Shown: positions 1 to 8,386, counted from the first letter of the stretch. The stretch: 21,335 bases of DNA from an uncultured Chitinophagaceae bacterium (GCA_937919945.1 CALESY010000039.1:1-21335); one strand, 5' to 3'. The notes: generated by a model from the sequence alone, not told the origin. A program made the numbers and translations.

Positions 1-14
1 AATAAAATAATTTT

Positions 15-1322
15 TTAACCTTCAATCATTTGATTATCATTACTATAAATCAAACTCCAAAAAATCATGCTAAATAAAGTGTAATAAACAATACCTGCTT
101 GTGTTTGTAATATTGCCTCTTGAAACATGAAAAAAAGCACACTCACATGAAAAATAAAAAACACATGTCTATATTCCATGCTTCTGAGGTGAAATAATGG
201 TGCAAATGCCATCAAAATAAACAATAGCATACCGGGCATTCCAATCATCAGCAATGCCTCGAAGAACATATTATGTAAGTTAATATCATAAAACTCGCTG
301 CGTTTATTATCTCCTTCAGTATCAATGTCAAAACCATATTGTGCCAGTTTTTGATTTTGCAAGTCTGTAGCATCTCCATTACCGGCACCTGTTAGCCACA
401 AATCATTCTCTTGTATTATTTCATATCCAAACCTCCAAAGCATTAACCTTAAGGTTACATTGTTGAAAGACTCTTGGGGTACATCTTTATAGTTAGGTAA
501 CCATGCTATACTAAGGTCTTTTTGAAAAATATCATAATACCGTCGCTTAACCGGGTTATCTGTTGCGAAAACAGCTACTCCGGCTGATACAAATAATAAA
601 CCTATAATTACTAAACGTCCCCAGCCCCACTTTTTATACTTAAATGCCTTGCGTATGTAGAATGGTACTAATAACAAGAAGAATAACAACAACAATAACC
701 GCGAAGACAACATAATAAAAAATATCAGTTGCCAGATAATGAATATTACCTTCAATACTCGCCACTTGCCTTTATAATAATGTTTCCAAGGGGTTAGCAA
801 CATAATACTGATAGAAAATAAGGTGTATAACGCCATATATACAGCACTCGCATCAAAGCCATCTACCAAACGGTGGTAAAAAAAGAATGGCACATATATA
901 TAACCTTCCTGATAACAACGTACTATGGCATGTATCAGACAAAACATTGCAACAAATGATATGCTATAATTAAGCGAAATCAATATTCGCTCTAACCATT
1001 TTCGGGGGATTTGCTGGCCTGCACCTATTATTAATGGCAATAGCAATATACTTGCCTTTGCGCCTATATCAAATGCTGATTGTGCCTTATTAGTACTATA
1101 CGTATAACTAAATAGCGTTAGCAGAAAGAATCCTATCCATGGCCACAACCATTTGCGCGTTATAAGGTTGGTAAAGCTTTGCCTGAAACCTCCTCTGAGT
1201 ATCCATAACACAGCAATTAGTGCAATGGTATAAGAACCAAACAAGAAAGGAAATGGTATAAAGAAAGCCAATAAACACAATGCATAATATTGCATTGCCT
1301 GCATCTTGTCAGCCCATTGCAT
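15..1322 (-). CDS. O-antigen ligase / polymerase-like (Wzy_C family) membrane protein
   Basis: A 435-residue integral inner-membrane protein with about ten hydrophobic segments. It belongs by appearance to the O-antigen ligase/Wzy superfamily, whose members join undecaprenyl-linked glycan units to an acceptor or to each other on the periplasmic face. Supporting signs are a hydrophobic helix with Ser-Ser-Arg at 206-208, a large extracytoplasmic loop at about 252-350 carrying Gly-Ala-Gly-Asn-Gly at 312-316, and Leu-His-Asn at 349-351 followed by an E-x5-G-x2-G helix, the usual Wzy_C pattern. It is transcribed away from the flippase operon with a 62-base divergent spacer. The ATG at 1322 lies six bases after a TACTTTTG box; internal Met7 or Met10 are possible alternative starts. 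Whether it acts as ligase, polymerase or on another glycan cannot be told from sequence. Confidence 0.82.
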   Translation of the reverse strand: MQWADKMQAMQYYALCLLAFFIPFPFLFGSYTIALIAVLWILRGGFRQSFTNLITRKWLWPWIGFFLLTLFSYTYSTNKAQSAFDIGAKASILLLPLIIGAGQQIPRKWLERILISLNYSISFVAMFCLIHAIVRCYQEGYIYVPFFFYHRLVDGFDASAVYMALYTLFSISIMLLTPWKHYYKGKWRVLKVIFIIWQLIFFIMLSSRLLLLLFFLLLVPFYIRKAFKYKKWGWGRLVIIGLLFVSAGVAVFATDNPVKRRYYDIFQKDLSIAWLPNYKDVPQESFNNVTLRLMLWRFGYEIIQENDLWLTGAGNGDATDLQNQKLAQYGFDIDTEGDNKRSEFYDINLHNMFFEALLMIGMPGMLLFILMAFAPLFHLRSMEYRHVFFIFHVSVLFFMFQEAILQTQAGIVYYTLFSMIFWSLIYSNDNQMIEG

Positions 1323-1328
1323 AGATTA

Positions 1329-1336
1329 CAAAAGTA
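1329..1336 (-). promoter_or_regulatory. Candidate -7 promoter box for the O-antigen ligase-like gene
   Basis: On the minus strand this reads TACTTTTG, an exact match to the Bacteroidota -7 consensus TAnnTTTG. Six bases (TAATCT) separate it from the ATG at 1322, so transcription would start at or within a base or two of the start codon. No convincing -33 TTG/TTTG box is seen 17-23 bases upstream, which lowers confidence. Confidence 0.45.
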
Positions 1337-1384
1337 GCTGATTAAACACTATTTTTACGCCCATATCTATTTTTTAACACCTGA

Positions 1385-2812
1385 GTGAAAAACAGCCTCT
1401 TCAGTAAAATATTTTCATCTGGCCTGCAGGCCATTGCTGTACAGGTATTAGGTGGTGTATTTTTTATTTTAATACTATTATTTCTTTCAAAAGAAGAATC
1501 CGGAGCCATAGCATGGGCAAATTCTGTCGCTTTGGTAATAGTTATGGCTTTAAGTTTTGGCATGGACCAGGTTGTGGTGCGCCGCATTGCCGCATCCGAC
1601 AGGTCAGACTGGGCAGCACCTGCATACTTCTTTCACCTCTTAGTACTTAATAGCATTACATTATTACTACTAAGTTCGGCAGTGTGGCTATTGGGAGACA
1701 AAACAATGTCTGGCTTTAGGATATTGCCTTGGATGTTTTTAGTACAAGGTTTATTGTTTACTGCCGGCCCTCTCAAATTTTACTTCAACGCCAAACAACA
1801 GTTTAAGCCTTATGCTATTATCGCAACAATCAGCAACCTGATTAAACTTATTATCGGCATCTGGCTAATTAAGACTCATGCATTTACATCATGGACTGCG
1901 ATGTTGGTTCTGATTGCCTGCGCGATTTTTGAATTAGTAACACTGCTCAGCTATGTTATTTTCACCTCTCAATTCAGTTTTAAAGTACGCTGGGCGGCAT
2001 ATACCAAATTAGTAAAAGAATCATTGCCGCAATATATAGCAGTCCTATTCGACTCAAGCCTTGCCCGTGCGGATATGATACTTATTGGCATTATATGCAC
2101 CAATGTTGTGACTGCAGAATACGGATTGGCATACAGGGCTTATGAAATTGCCAAACTACCATTGACTGTTATAAGCCCCATACTATTAGCAAGGTTTGCA
2201 CGGTTATTTGTACTGAATACCAAGGCAGAAAAGGCTACTGTATCTAGCATAAAACACCTTATAGCTGTAGAGGGTTATTTTTCTATGTTAATTCCGCTAG
2301 TACTGAACTTACTTTGGGCACCTGTACTCGACCAACTTTTTGATAAAAAATTTGGTTCTGTAAACGCGACAGAGTTTATGCTGCTATCTATATGTATACC
2401 CATACACTTTTATATTAACATACTATGGACATTGGCTTTCTCATCAAGGAAGTATAAACAAGTTAGTGCAATCATTGGCTTTACAGCTATTGCTAACATA
2501 CTACTCAATCTTGCACTCATACCTTTATTCTCCGGTATCGGTGCTGCTATTGCATTTGTTATTACTTGTATTGCTCAACTAATAGGGTATCATAGGCTTG
2601 TTAAAAGAAATATAGCTGATGTGCCTATTATTAGTATTATTATTTTTACAATTATTGCTGTAGCTGCATATTTGGCTGCTACTAATGTTACTTCGGTAAT
2701 ATGGTTACAGATAATTATAGCGTTTGTGGTTTATACACTACTGTCATTTATATCAAAACAAATAAGTATCAGCAATTTTAAACTAACGGCTGATTTTGTA
2801 AAGAGCAAATAA
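1385..2812 (+). CDS. Oligosaccharide flippase family protein (Wzx-like)
   Basis: A 475-residue polytopic membrane protein with about 14 hydrophobic segments, the layout of the MOP-superfamily polysaccharide flippases that move lipid-linked repeat units across the inner membrane. The N-terminal pattern (short basic leader, then a helix near 13-33, then Ser-x-Glu-Glu-x-Gly) and the family-typical central Ala-Arg-Ala-Asp segment (about 227-230, before a helix) fit this family. The start is GTG: an in-frame TGA lies immediately upstream at 1382-1384, so GTG is the first possible codon, and the next Met is at about residue 54, inside the second helix. It heads the plus-strand polysaccharide operon and is followed after three bases by a ligase/polymerase-like gene. 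The Wzx role is inferred from family and context. Confidence 0.85.
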   Translation: MKNSLFSKIFSSGLQAIAVQVLGGVFFILILLFLSKEESGAIAWANSVALVIVMALSFGMDQVVVRRIAASDRSDWAAPAYFFHLLVLNSITLLLLSSAVWLLGDKTMSGFRILPWMFLVQGLLFTAGPLKFYFNAKQQFKPYAIIATISNLIKLIIGIWLIKTHAFTSWTAMLVLIACAIFELVTLLSYVIFTSQFSFKVRWAAYTKLVKESLPQYIAVLFDSSLARADMILIGIICTNVVTAEYGLAYRAYEIAKLPLTVISPILLARFARLFVLNTKAEKATVSSIKHLIAVEGYFSMLIPLVLNLLWAPVLDQLFDKKFGSVNATEFMLLSICIPIHFYINILWTLAFSSRKYKQVSAIIGFTAIANILLNLALIPLFSGIGAAIAFVITCIAQLIGYHRLVKRNIADVPIISIIIFTIIAVAAYLAATNVTSVIWLQIIIAFVVYTLLSFISKQISISNFKLTADFVKSK

Positions 2813-2815
2813 ACA

Positions 2816-4414
2816 TTGACTGACAATAACAGATATCAAATACCTTGGTACAAAAATGCAGACATACCACTGCTGCTTTTCATTATTGGTGTAGCCAATG
2901 TAAAGCTATATATCAAAGTTGTTGCGGTTGTCTTATATTTTATTTACCTGCTTTATAGAAAATATCCATCTCAGAAAACTACAGGGTTGGTAAAATTCTA
3001 TTTATTGATGCCTGTCATAGGTACAATAGGTGCCGTATGGCATGGTTCTTTCTATGAAGACAGTTATTGGTTTAGCTTCGCCATGTCATGCATTTTATGG
3101 CTATTAGCCGCTGCAACAGCAGGCCTTCTGAGGCAATCAATCGGCACACTTAGTAAAGAAGCTGTCGTTGCAACACTGAAGCTGTTTTTTCTGCTTAATT
3201 CACTTGCAAGTGCATTAGAGCTGATAATTATGATCATTGAATCTGGGCAATTAGTACCATACTGGTACTGGGAACCTACAGAATACTATGGAAGTTCTAC
3301 TGGCGACCATATCAAAGGAATAACAGGCAATATCTCTATCACAAATGCAGGCATCAATGCAATAGGAATATTGTATTTTATATACCATCGCCATATAAAA
3401 ACTGCTGTTTTTTGTACCATCATTTTGCTATTGTGCACCAGTAATCTGACACTCATATTCCTGATGCTGACACTATTAGCAATGCTATTGTTTGTTAAAG
3501 AAAAGTTGACCAAGCAGTACATTTTCTATATACTATTAACCATTGGCATTGTGTATCCATTCTTAAGCCTTAATAATCTAAAATATGTACAGCATGTTTA
3601 CAGCACAAACATCACAGATTCAGATAAAGAAATAGAAAAAAAGAAACAGACCACTACTAAACCATACAACACAGACTATCTGGACTACGAGAAATACCCG
3701 CTAGAAGACAAACAAGCTACTCAAAAAGAAAGCCACTATAAATTAACACTTAATGATACGGCTTTGATAAGCTATAAAGACGATCTGAAATATATTAATG
3801 CAGAGCAGCGCCTTAAATCTACTTCAAACAGCAATCTAAAACTTGAGCCAGCTAAACTGCAAAAAACAATATCTGACTGGTATGGTACTGAATATGAAAA
3901 GACACCTTTGACTAATTATAATAGCTTTATTAAGCTATACTCTATGAAGCAGATTTGGTGGTACTGGAAATCTGCAAAAAAGAATCTGGTATTTGGATCG
4001 GGAATGGGAAACTTCTCTTCAAAACAAGCTATTAAATCAACAGGGCTAGGTTGGCAAGGTACATACCCAAGAAAGTACATTTACATAAGCGACGATTTCC
4101 TTCAATACCATCTGTACACCTTAATGTATGTATTTTCCTTACCCATTGCTGAACACTCTGTTATAAATATGCCCAACAGCGTATACAACCAGATAGCAGG
4201 AGAATATGGGTTGCTTGGGGTATTAACCTTTATTATTTTATATGTTGGCTTTATACTGAAGTACATCAAACGACTGAGAGCGGGTTGGTATCTATGCATT
4301 TTCTTTTTCCCCTTTCTCGCATTCGACTATTGGTTTGAGATGTTGTCAGTAACGGTATTTTTTGAATTAATAATTTTACTCGAGTTTTTCGGCAAAACGG
4401 ATGACAACAGCTAA
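2816..4414 (+). CDS. O-antigen ligase/polymerase-like membrane protein with long extracytoplasmic loop
   Basis: A 532-residue membrane protein, probably a Wzy-type polymerase or O-antigen ligase. About eight hydrophobic segments precede residue 252 and two or three follow 466. Between them lies a hydrophilic region of about 210 residues with Gly-Ser-Gly-Met-Gly-Asn-Phe at 394-400 and Asn-Ser-Val-Tyr-Asn-Gln at 454-459, then Glu-Tyr-Gly-Leu-Leu-Gly (463-468), the pattern seen at the end of the large loop in Wzy_C proteins. Residues 262-350 of this loop are unusually charged and Lys/Asp/Thr rich. The start is TTG, located one codon after the flippase stop in the same frame; no ATG, GTG or other TTG in frame precedes Met65, which is already past the first helices, so TTG is the likely start. 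The 3' end overlaps the next gene by 14 bases, which suggests translational coupling. Confidence 0.75.
   Translation: MTDNNRYQIPWYKNADIPLLLFIIGVANVKLYIKVVAVVLYFIYLLYRKYPSQKTTGLVKFYLLMPVIGTIGAVWHGSFYEDSYWFSFAMSCILWLLAAATAGLLRQSIGTLSKEAVVATLKLFFLLNSLASALELIIMIIESGQLVPYWYWEPTEYYGSSTGDHIKGITGNISITNAGINAIGILYFIYHRHIKTAVFCTIILLLCTSNLTLIFLMLTLLAMLLFVKEKLTKQYIFYILLTIGIVYPFLSLNNLKYVQHVYSTNITDSDKEIEKKKQTTTKPYNTDYLDYEKYPLEDKQATQKESHYKLTLNDTALISYKDDLKYINAEQRLKSTSNSNLKLEPAKLQKTISDWYGTEYEKTPLTNYNSFIKLYSMKQIWWYWKSAKKNLVFGSGMGNFSSKQAIKSTGLGWQGTYPRKYIYISDDFLQYHLYTLMYVFSLPIAEHSVINMPNSVYNQIAGEYGLLGVLTFIILYVGFILKYIKRLRAGWYLCIFFFPFLAFDYWFEMLSVTVFFELIILLEFFGKTDDNS
3599..3865 (+). other. Charged Lys/Asp/Thr-rich insert in the ligase-like protein
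   Basis: This stretch codes for residues 262-350 of the membrane protein at 2816-4414. It has no hydrophobic segment and is rich in Lys, Asp, Glu, Thr and Tyr, beginning with an acidic/basic run near 268-277 (Asp-Ser-Asp-Lys-Glu-Ile-Glu-Lys-Lys-Lys). It sits in the loop that in Wzy/ligase proteins faces the periplasm. No known domain is recognised. Confidence 0.6.
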
Positions 4415-5360
4415 CCCACTGATAACAGTATTAATGCCCGCATACAATGCCGGTGCATATATAAAAACAGCCATTGAAAGTGTGTTGGCGCAAACCTATA
4501 CAGACTTTGAATTACTGATAATAAACGATGGCTCTAAAGACAATACGCTTGATGTTATCAAATCATTTGAAGACCCACGCATCAGACTTATAGATCAACC
4601 CAATAAAGGATTAATAGATACGCTTAACGAAAGCATAGACAAAGCACATGGCAAATACATAGCACGCATGGATGCAGATGATATTTGCCTTCCCAATCGT
4701 TTGCAGGTAGAGTTTGATTTCCTTGAAAAAAACCCCACTTATGTACTGGTTGGCTCAGTAGTAGATATAATAGATAAGGATGGCAACTTTTTGATGCCAT
4801 TATATCCTGTGGGATATGAACATGAAGAGATTGTTGAAAATATTGATTTAAAATGCCCTTTCAACCATCCAAGTGTTATGTTTCGTAAAGAAGCTGTAAT
4901 ACAAGCAGGGTATTATCCAAAAAATGCACTCACTTTTGAAGACCATCTATTGTGGAAAAAAATGGCAGATATTGGTAAAGTGTATAACCTTAAAGATGTA
5001 TTACTGCAATACCGCTTCAACCCCGAATCAGTTACGATTGATGAAAAATGGCGCGGCGATTTGTTTATACAACTCAGAAAAAAAGCATTGGAGGAAGGCT
5101 TTGTAAATGATGATGACGCTGCAAAACTGAAAGAGATAATTAGTAGTCAAAATCTGAGCGCGTACAAAAATGCTTCCTATTATGCTATGGTAGGCAAAAA
5201 ATATCTTTGGAATAATCCTGATGGTACAAAAGCCAGATGGCATTTTGCACAGGCTATAAAACATTATCCAAAACACATAGAGCCATATATACTTTACTTG
5301 TTTTCTTTTGTGCCGGCTGCTCTACGTGTAGGCATATATAATACATTCAAAAAACATTAG
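4401..5360 (+). CDS. Glycosyltransferase family 2 protein
   Basis: A 319-residue cytoplasmic or membrane-associated GT-A fold sugar transferase. The N-terminal nucleotide-sugar binding region has the classic Met-Pro-Ala-Tyr-Asn-Ala-Gly (12-18), the Ile-Asn-Asp-Gly-Ser-x-Asp motif (41-47) and the metal-binding Asp-Ala-Asp-Asp at 91-94. An acceptor-site Glu-Asp follows at 180-181 within Phe-Glu-Asp-His-Leu-Leu-Trp, and Phe-Asn-His-Pro-Ser at 154-158 is typical of this subgroup. It starts with ATG inside the last codons of the preceding membrane-protein gene (14-base overlap) and ends eight bases before the next glycosyltransferase. It most likely adds one sugar of the lipid-linked repeat unit; donor and linkage cannot be read from sequence. 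Confidence 0.92.
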   Translation: MTTANPLITVLMPAYNAGAYIKTAIESVLAQTYTDFELLIINDGSKDNTLDVIKSFEDPRIRLIDQPNKGLIDTLNESIDKAHGKYIARMDADDICLPNRLQVEFDFLEKNPTYVLVGSVVDIIDKDGNFLMPLYPVGYEHEEIVENIDLKCPFNHPSVMFRKEAVIQAGYYPKNALTFEDHLLWKKMADIGKVYNLKDVLLQYRFNPESVTIDEKWRGDLFIQLRKKALEEGFVNDDDAAKLKEIISSQNLSAYKNASYYAMVGKKYLWNNPDGTKARWHFAQAIKHYPKHIEPYILYLFSFVPAALRVGIYNTFKKH

Positions 5361-5368
5361 GCAACGGC

Positions 5369-6451
5369 ATGAAAGTAGCTTTCATATCAAGGGCAACACT
5401 CTATACATCTCCCGGCGGCGATACGAAGCAACTGGAAGAAACCGCTGCCGGCCTGCGCAATATGGGTGTTACAGTAGATGTATACCTCACAAACCAACCA
5501 ATAGACTATAGACACTACGATCTGTTACATTTTTTCAACATCATTCGCCCGGCAGATGTCATTACGCACATCAAACGTTCTGGTAAGCCTTGTCTGGTAT
5601 CTACCATATTTGTAGAGTACGGCACTGTAAAAGAAGAAGGGCGTGGTGGCATTGTTAGCACTATTAAAAAACTAATACCTGAAAGCAGTTTTGAATACAT
5701 CAAAACCATAGCCCGGGCTATAAAGAATGGCGAACAGATTGTGAGTAGAGAATATCTTCTATGGGGTCATAGCAAATCTACTATGTACGTAGCACGTAAT
5801 GCAAAGATGCTGTTGCCTAATTCTGAAAGTGAATATCGCAGGTTTGTCGCTAAATACCCTGTAGCTACACCGTATCATGTAATACCCAATGGTATCAACA
5901 CAAAAAACCTTGATAAACAATACCCCGAAAATGCTGATTATAAAAATGCAATCATCTGTATGGGGCGCATCGAAAGTCGCAAAAATCAACTAAATCTTAT
6001 ACGTGCACTAAATAACACACACTACAAACTATACATACACGGCAAGCCATCTCCTAATAACATGGCATACTTCGAGCAATGCAAACAGGAAGCTGCAAGC
6101 AATGTACACATCGGCGGGCATCTTGACGAAGATATGCTCTACACCGCTTACGCAAACGCCAAAGTACACGTTCTACCAAGTTATTTTGAAACTACAGGGC
6201 TATCGTCATTAGAGGCGGCCGTTATGGGTTGCAACATAGTAGTAACAGACAAAGGTGATACACGCGACTATTTTAAAGATGATGCATGGTATTGCGAGCC
6301 TGATGATGTCGTGTCTATAAAATCGGCAATTGACAGTGCATTTAATGCCCCGTATAGTCAGGCGTTTAAAAAACGTATACTCGACAGCTATACATGGCAA
6401 CGAGCGGCAGAAGAAACTTACAACGCCTACATGGATGTATTAAAACTTTGA
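5369..6451 (+). CDS. Glycosyltransferase family 4 (GT-B fold) protein
   Basis: A 360-residue GT-B glycosyltransferase. The C-terminal donor-binding domain starts near residue 193 with Cys-Met-Gly-Arg-Ile-Glu-x-Arg-Lys-Asn (197-206) and holds the EX7E signature at Glu274 and Glu282 (Glu-Thr-Thr-Gly-Leu-Ser-Ser-Leu-Glu), the site that contacts the nucleotide-sugar donor. The N-terminal domain shows the usual Pro-Gly-Gly-Asp loop (15-18), and Val-Ile-Pro-Asn-Gly-Ile (171-176) marks the domain linker. No signal peptide or membrane segment is present, so it works at the cytoplasmic face. It lies eight bases after the GT2 gene and 18 bases before the DUF1972 gene, consistent with a shared operon. 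Substrate unknown. Confidence 0.92.
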   Translation: MKVAFISRATLYTSPGGDTKQLEETAAGLRNMGVTVDVYLTNQPIDYRHYDLLHFFNIIRPADVITHIKRSGKPCLVSTIFVEYGTVKEEGRGGIVSTIKKLIPESSFEYIKTIARAIKNGEQIVSREYLLWGHSKSTMYVARNAKMLLPNSESEYRRFVAKYPVATPYHVIPNGINTKNLDKQYPENADYKNAIICMGRIESRKNQLNLIRALNNTHYKLYIHGKPSPNNMAYFEQCKQEAASNVHIGGHLDEDMLYTAYANAKVHVLPSYFETTGLSSLEAAVMGCNIVVTDKGDTRDYFKDDAWYCEPDDVVSIKSAIDSAFNAPYSQAFKKRILDSYTWQRAAEETYNAYMDVLKL

Positions 6452-6469
6452 TGCACTTTTGCACACTGA

Positions 6470-7573
6470 ATGAACAAATCGCTAAAAATAGGCATACTCG
6501 GTACACGCGGCATACCCAACAGGTATGGTGGCTTTGAACAATGTGCAGAATATCTGGCAACAGGCCTTACCGAACGCGGGCATCAGGTATGGGTGTACAA
6601 TTCTCATTCACATGAATATCAGGAAACTACCTGGAATGGTGTAAACATCATCCATTGCAACGACCCTGAAGATAAAATGGGTACAGCGGGGCAATTTATC
6701 TACGACCTCAACTGCATCAACGATGCACGTAAGAGAAAATTCGATGTACTGCTGCAATTAGGCTATACCAGCAATAGTATTTGGTACTGGCGTTGGCCCA
6801 CTTACTGTCCTAATGTTGTAAATATGGATGGATTGGAATGGAAGCGTAGCAAATACAGCAAAAAAGTACAGTGGTTTCTGAAACATGCCGAGCGCTGGGC
6901 TGCCAAACACGGAGATATATTGATTGCAGATAGCATAGGCATACAACAACACCTGAAAGATACATACAATAAAGATTCTCACTTTATCGCATATGGCGCT
7001 GACATCTTCGACCAACCTGATGTAAATGTGATTCAACCATATGAAGTAGAGCCATACAAGTATTATATGCTGATGGCGCGTATGGAGCCGGAAAACAACA
7101 TAGAAATGATATTGCAAGGCTATGTAGAAAGCTCTACTGAAAATCCGCTATTGGTGGTAGGTAAAACAAACAACGAGTTTGGCACAATGCTGGTCAACCG
7201 GTACGGACAACACAAAGGCATCAAATTTTTGGGTGGTATATACAATATCAAAGCAGTGAATAATCTACGTTATTATTCCGGCATATACTTTCATGGACAT
7301 TCTGTAGGCGGTACCAACCCGTCGTTGTTAGAAGCTATGAGCAGCAACGCCCTGATAGCAGCACATGACAACGTGTTTAACAAAACAGTATTGGAGCACG
7401 ATGCGTTTTATTTCTCAACTCCTGCACAAGTAGCCGACATCATCCGCAACTACAGCGACAAAGCATCTCACAACACTTTTATTCAAAACAACCTAAATAA
7501 AATACGCACCCAATATAGCTGGGCGCGTATCACAGATTTATACGAGCATGTACTGCTCGATGCAGTAAAATAA
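6470..7573 (+). CDS. DUF1972 domain-containing glycosyltransferase (GT4-like)
   Basis: A 367-residue GT-B glycosyltransferase. The N-terminal half is a DUF1972 domain, recognised by Gly-Thr-Arg-Gly-Ile-Pro-x-Arg-Tyr-Gly-Gly-Phe-Glu at 11-23, the family's hallmark. The second half has the donor-site motif His-Ser-Val-Gly-Gly-Thr-Asn-Pro-Ser-Leu-Leu-Glu-Ala (277-289). Relatives in polysaccharide loci are often annotated as rhamnosyltransferases, but the sugar here is not established. It is the last gene of the polysaccharide run and ends only four bases from a convergent gene. The 18-base gap before it contains CACTTTTG (6454-6461) eight bases ahead of the ATG, one base off the -7 consensus, so a private promoter is possible but unproven. 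Confidence 0.9.
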   Translation: MNKSLKIGILGTRGIPNRYGGFEQCAEYLATGLTERGHQVWVYNSHSHEYQETTWNGVNIIHCNDPEDKMGTAGQFIYDLNCINDARKRKFDVLLQLGYTSNSIWYWRWPTYCPNVVNMDGLEWKRSKYSKKVQWFLKHAERWAAKHGDILIADSIGIQQHLKDTYNKDSHFIAYGADIFDQPDVNVIQPYEVEPYKYYMLMARMEPENNIEMILQGYVESSTENPLLVVGKTNNEFGTMLVNRYGQHKGIKFLGGIYNIKAVNNLRYYSGIYFHGHSVGGTNPSLLEAMSSNALIAAHDNVFNKTVLEHDAFYFSTPAQVADIIRNYSDKASHNTFIQNNLNKIRTQYSWARITDLYEHVLLDAVK

Positions 7574-7577
7574 CAGC

Positions 7578-8357
7578 CTATTTCCCGGCCGCGTTTTTAG
7601 CTTTGAATTTATTGATAGCATTACGGGTAAACTCACTCAACACAAGCCTGCCGCTGATACCTGCACGCTCCGTCAAAAGCGTATCCCAATGTTCAGTGCC
7701 CTGCCAAAAGATTTTTTTCAATTGTGCCATAGCTTCAGGGCTGCTATTGGCAAGCCTTTCAGCCAATGCCTGTATGGCATCATCCATTTCAGAAGTATTG
7801 CTGTACAACTCTGCATACAAACCATGTTTCTTTGCCCACTCAGCACTACGCCACTCACTGGCATCAATAGCCAATTGGCTGAAACAAGACAAACCAACTT
7901 TACGCTCAACAGCAGGACCTACTACAAACGGACCAATACCTACTGCCAATTCACTTAGCTTTACGGATGCTTCTTCTGTAGCTATGGCATAATCTACTGC
8001 CGATGCCAGCCCGACACCGCCACCAACAGCCTTACCGTGTATACGACCTATTATCAGCTTATGACATTTGCGCATAGCATTTATTACTTTGGCGAAGCCA
8101 CTGAAAAACTCTTTTCCTTGCGCTTCGTTGCTAATTGCAACCAGTTCATCAAAAGACGCGCCAGCGCAAAATGCTTTCTCTCCTGCACTTTTCAGTATGA
8201 TGACTTTTACATTTTGATCAATACCGACATCATTGATAGTCTTTGCTAAATCATTCAGTATAGCCCCTGGCAAAGAGTTGCTGCTGGGGTGAAAAAACTC
8301 TATCGTAGCAATACCGTGATCTATCTCACTGCGTACATAACCATCTGCATGTTGCAT
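7578..8357 (-). CDS. Enoyl-CoA hydratase/isomerase (crotonase) family protein
   Basis: A 259-residue crotonase-fold enzyme acting on a CoA thioester in the cytoplasm. From the ATG at 8357, the first oxyanion-hole segment is Phe-Cys-Ala-Gly-Ala-Ser-Phe (63-69) and the second is Gly-Gly-Gly-Val-Gly (112-116). The second catalytic Glu of enoyl-CoA hydratases is kept (Glu136 in Ser-Glu-Leu), but the first, normally within GGGxE, is Gly116. This suggests an isomerase, hydrolase or other crotonase activity rather than classic hydration. A TTG eight codons upstream (8381) gives a longer frame, but it falls in a probable -7 box, so the ATG is preferred. It shares its strand with paaZ, so a role in aromatic or fatty-acid CoA catabolism is plausible but is inference. 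Confidence 0.88.
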   Translation of the reverse strand: MQHADGYVRSEIDHGIATIEFFHPSSNSLPGAILNDLAKTINDVGIDQNVKVIILKSAGEKAFCAGASFDELVAISNEAQGKEFFSGFAKVINAMRKCHKLIIGRIHGKAVGGGVGLASAVDYAIATEEASVKLSELAVGIGPFVVGPAVERKVGLSCFSQLAIDASEWRSAEWAKKHGLYAELYSNTSEMDDAIQALAERLANSSPEAMAQLKKIFWQGTEHWDTLLTERAGISGRLVLSEFTRNAINKFKAKNAAGK

Positions 8358-8378
8358 ATTTATCGCACTTTTAGAATG

Positions 8379-8386
8379 CAAATATG
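8379..8386 (-). promoter_or_regulatory. Candidate -7 box for the crotonase-family gene
   Basis: The minus strand reads CATATTTG here, one base off TAnnTTTG. It would give a leader of roughly 15 bases before the ATG at 8357. It also contains the TTG that could be mistaken for a start codon. The box lies in the 41-base gap after the upstream secreted-protein gene, which shows no terminator hairpin, so read-through from that gene is also possible. Confidence 0.3.

Noticed and set aside
1342..1587. Minus-strand open frame overlapping the start of the flippase and the divergent spacer
   Set aside because: It is antisense to the well-supported flippase, Thr/Lys/Asn rich without a motif, and would occupy the promoter spacer of the divergent genes.
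6758..7117. A 119-codon open frame antisense to the DUF1972 glycosyltransferase
   Set aside because: It has no recognisable domain and lies wholly within a well-supported gene; its composition matches an antisense reading.
15..7573. A novel defence or anti-phage system hidden in the accessory-looking left part
   Set aside because: Every gene there is explained by surface-polysaccharide assembly; no nuclease, NTPase, reverse transcriptase, toxin or sensor domain is seen.
7689..8249. Plus-strand open frames across the crotonase-family gene
   Set aside because: They contradict the clear crotonase motifs on the minus strand and show no domain of their own.
8358..8381. TTG start giving an eight-codon longer crotonase-family protein
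   Set aside because: The TTG is part of a TATTTG promoter-like element, the extra residues precede the normal family N-terminus, and a good ATG is at 8357.
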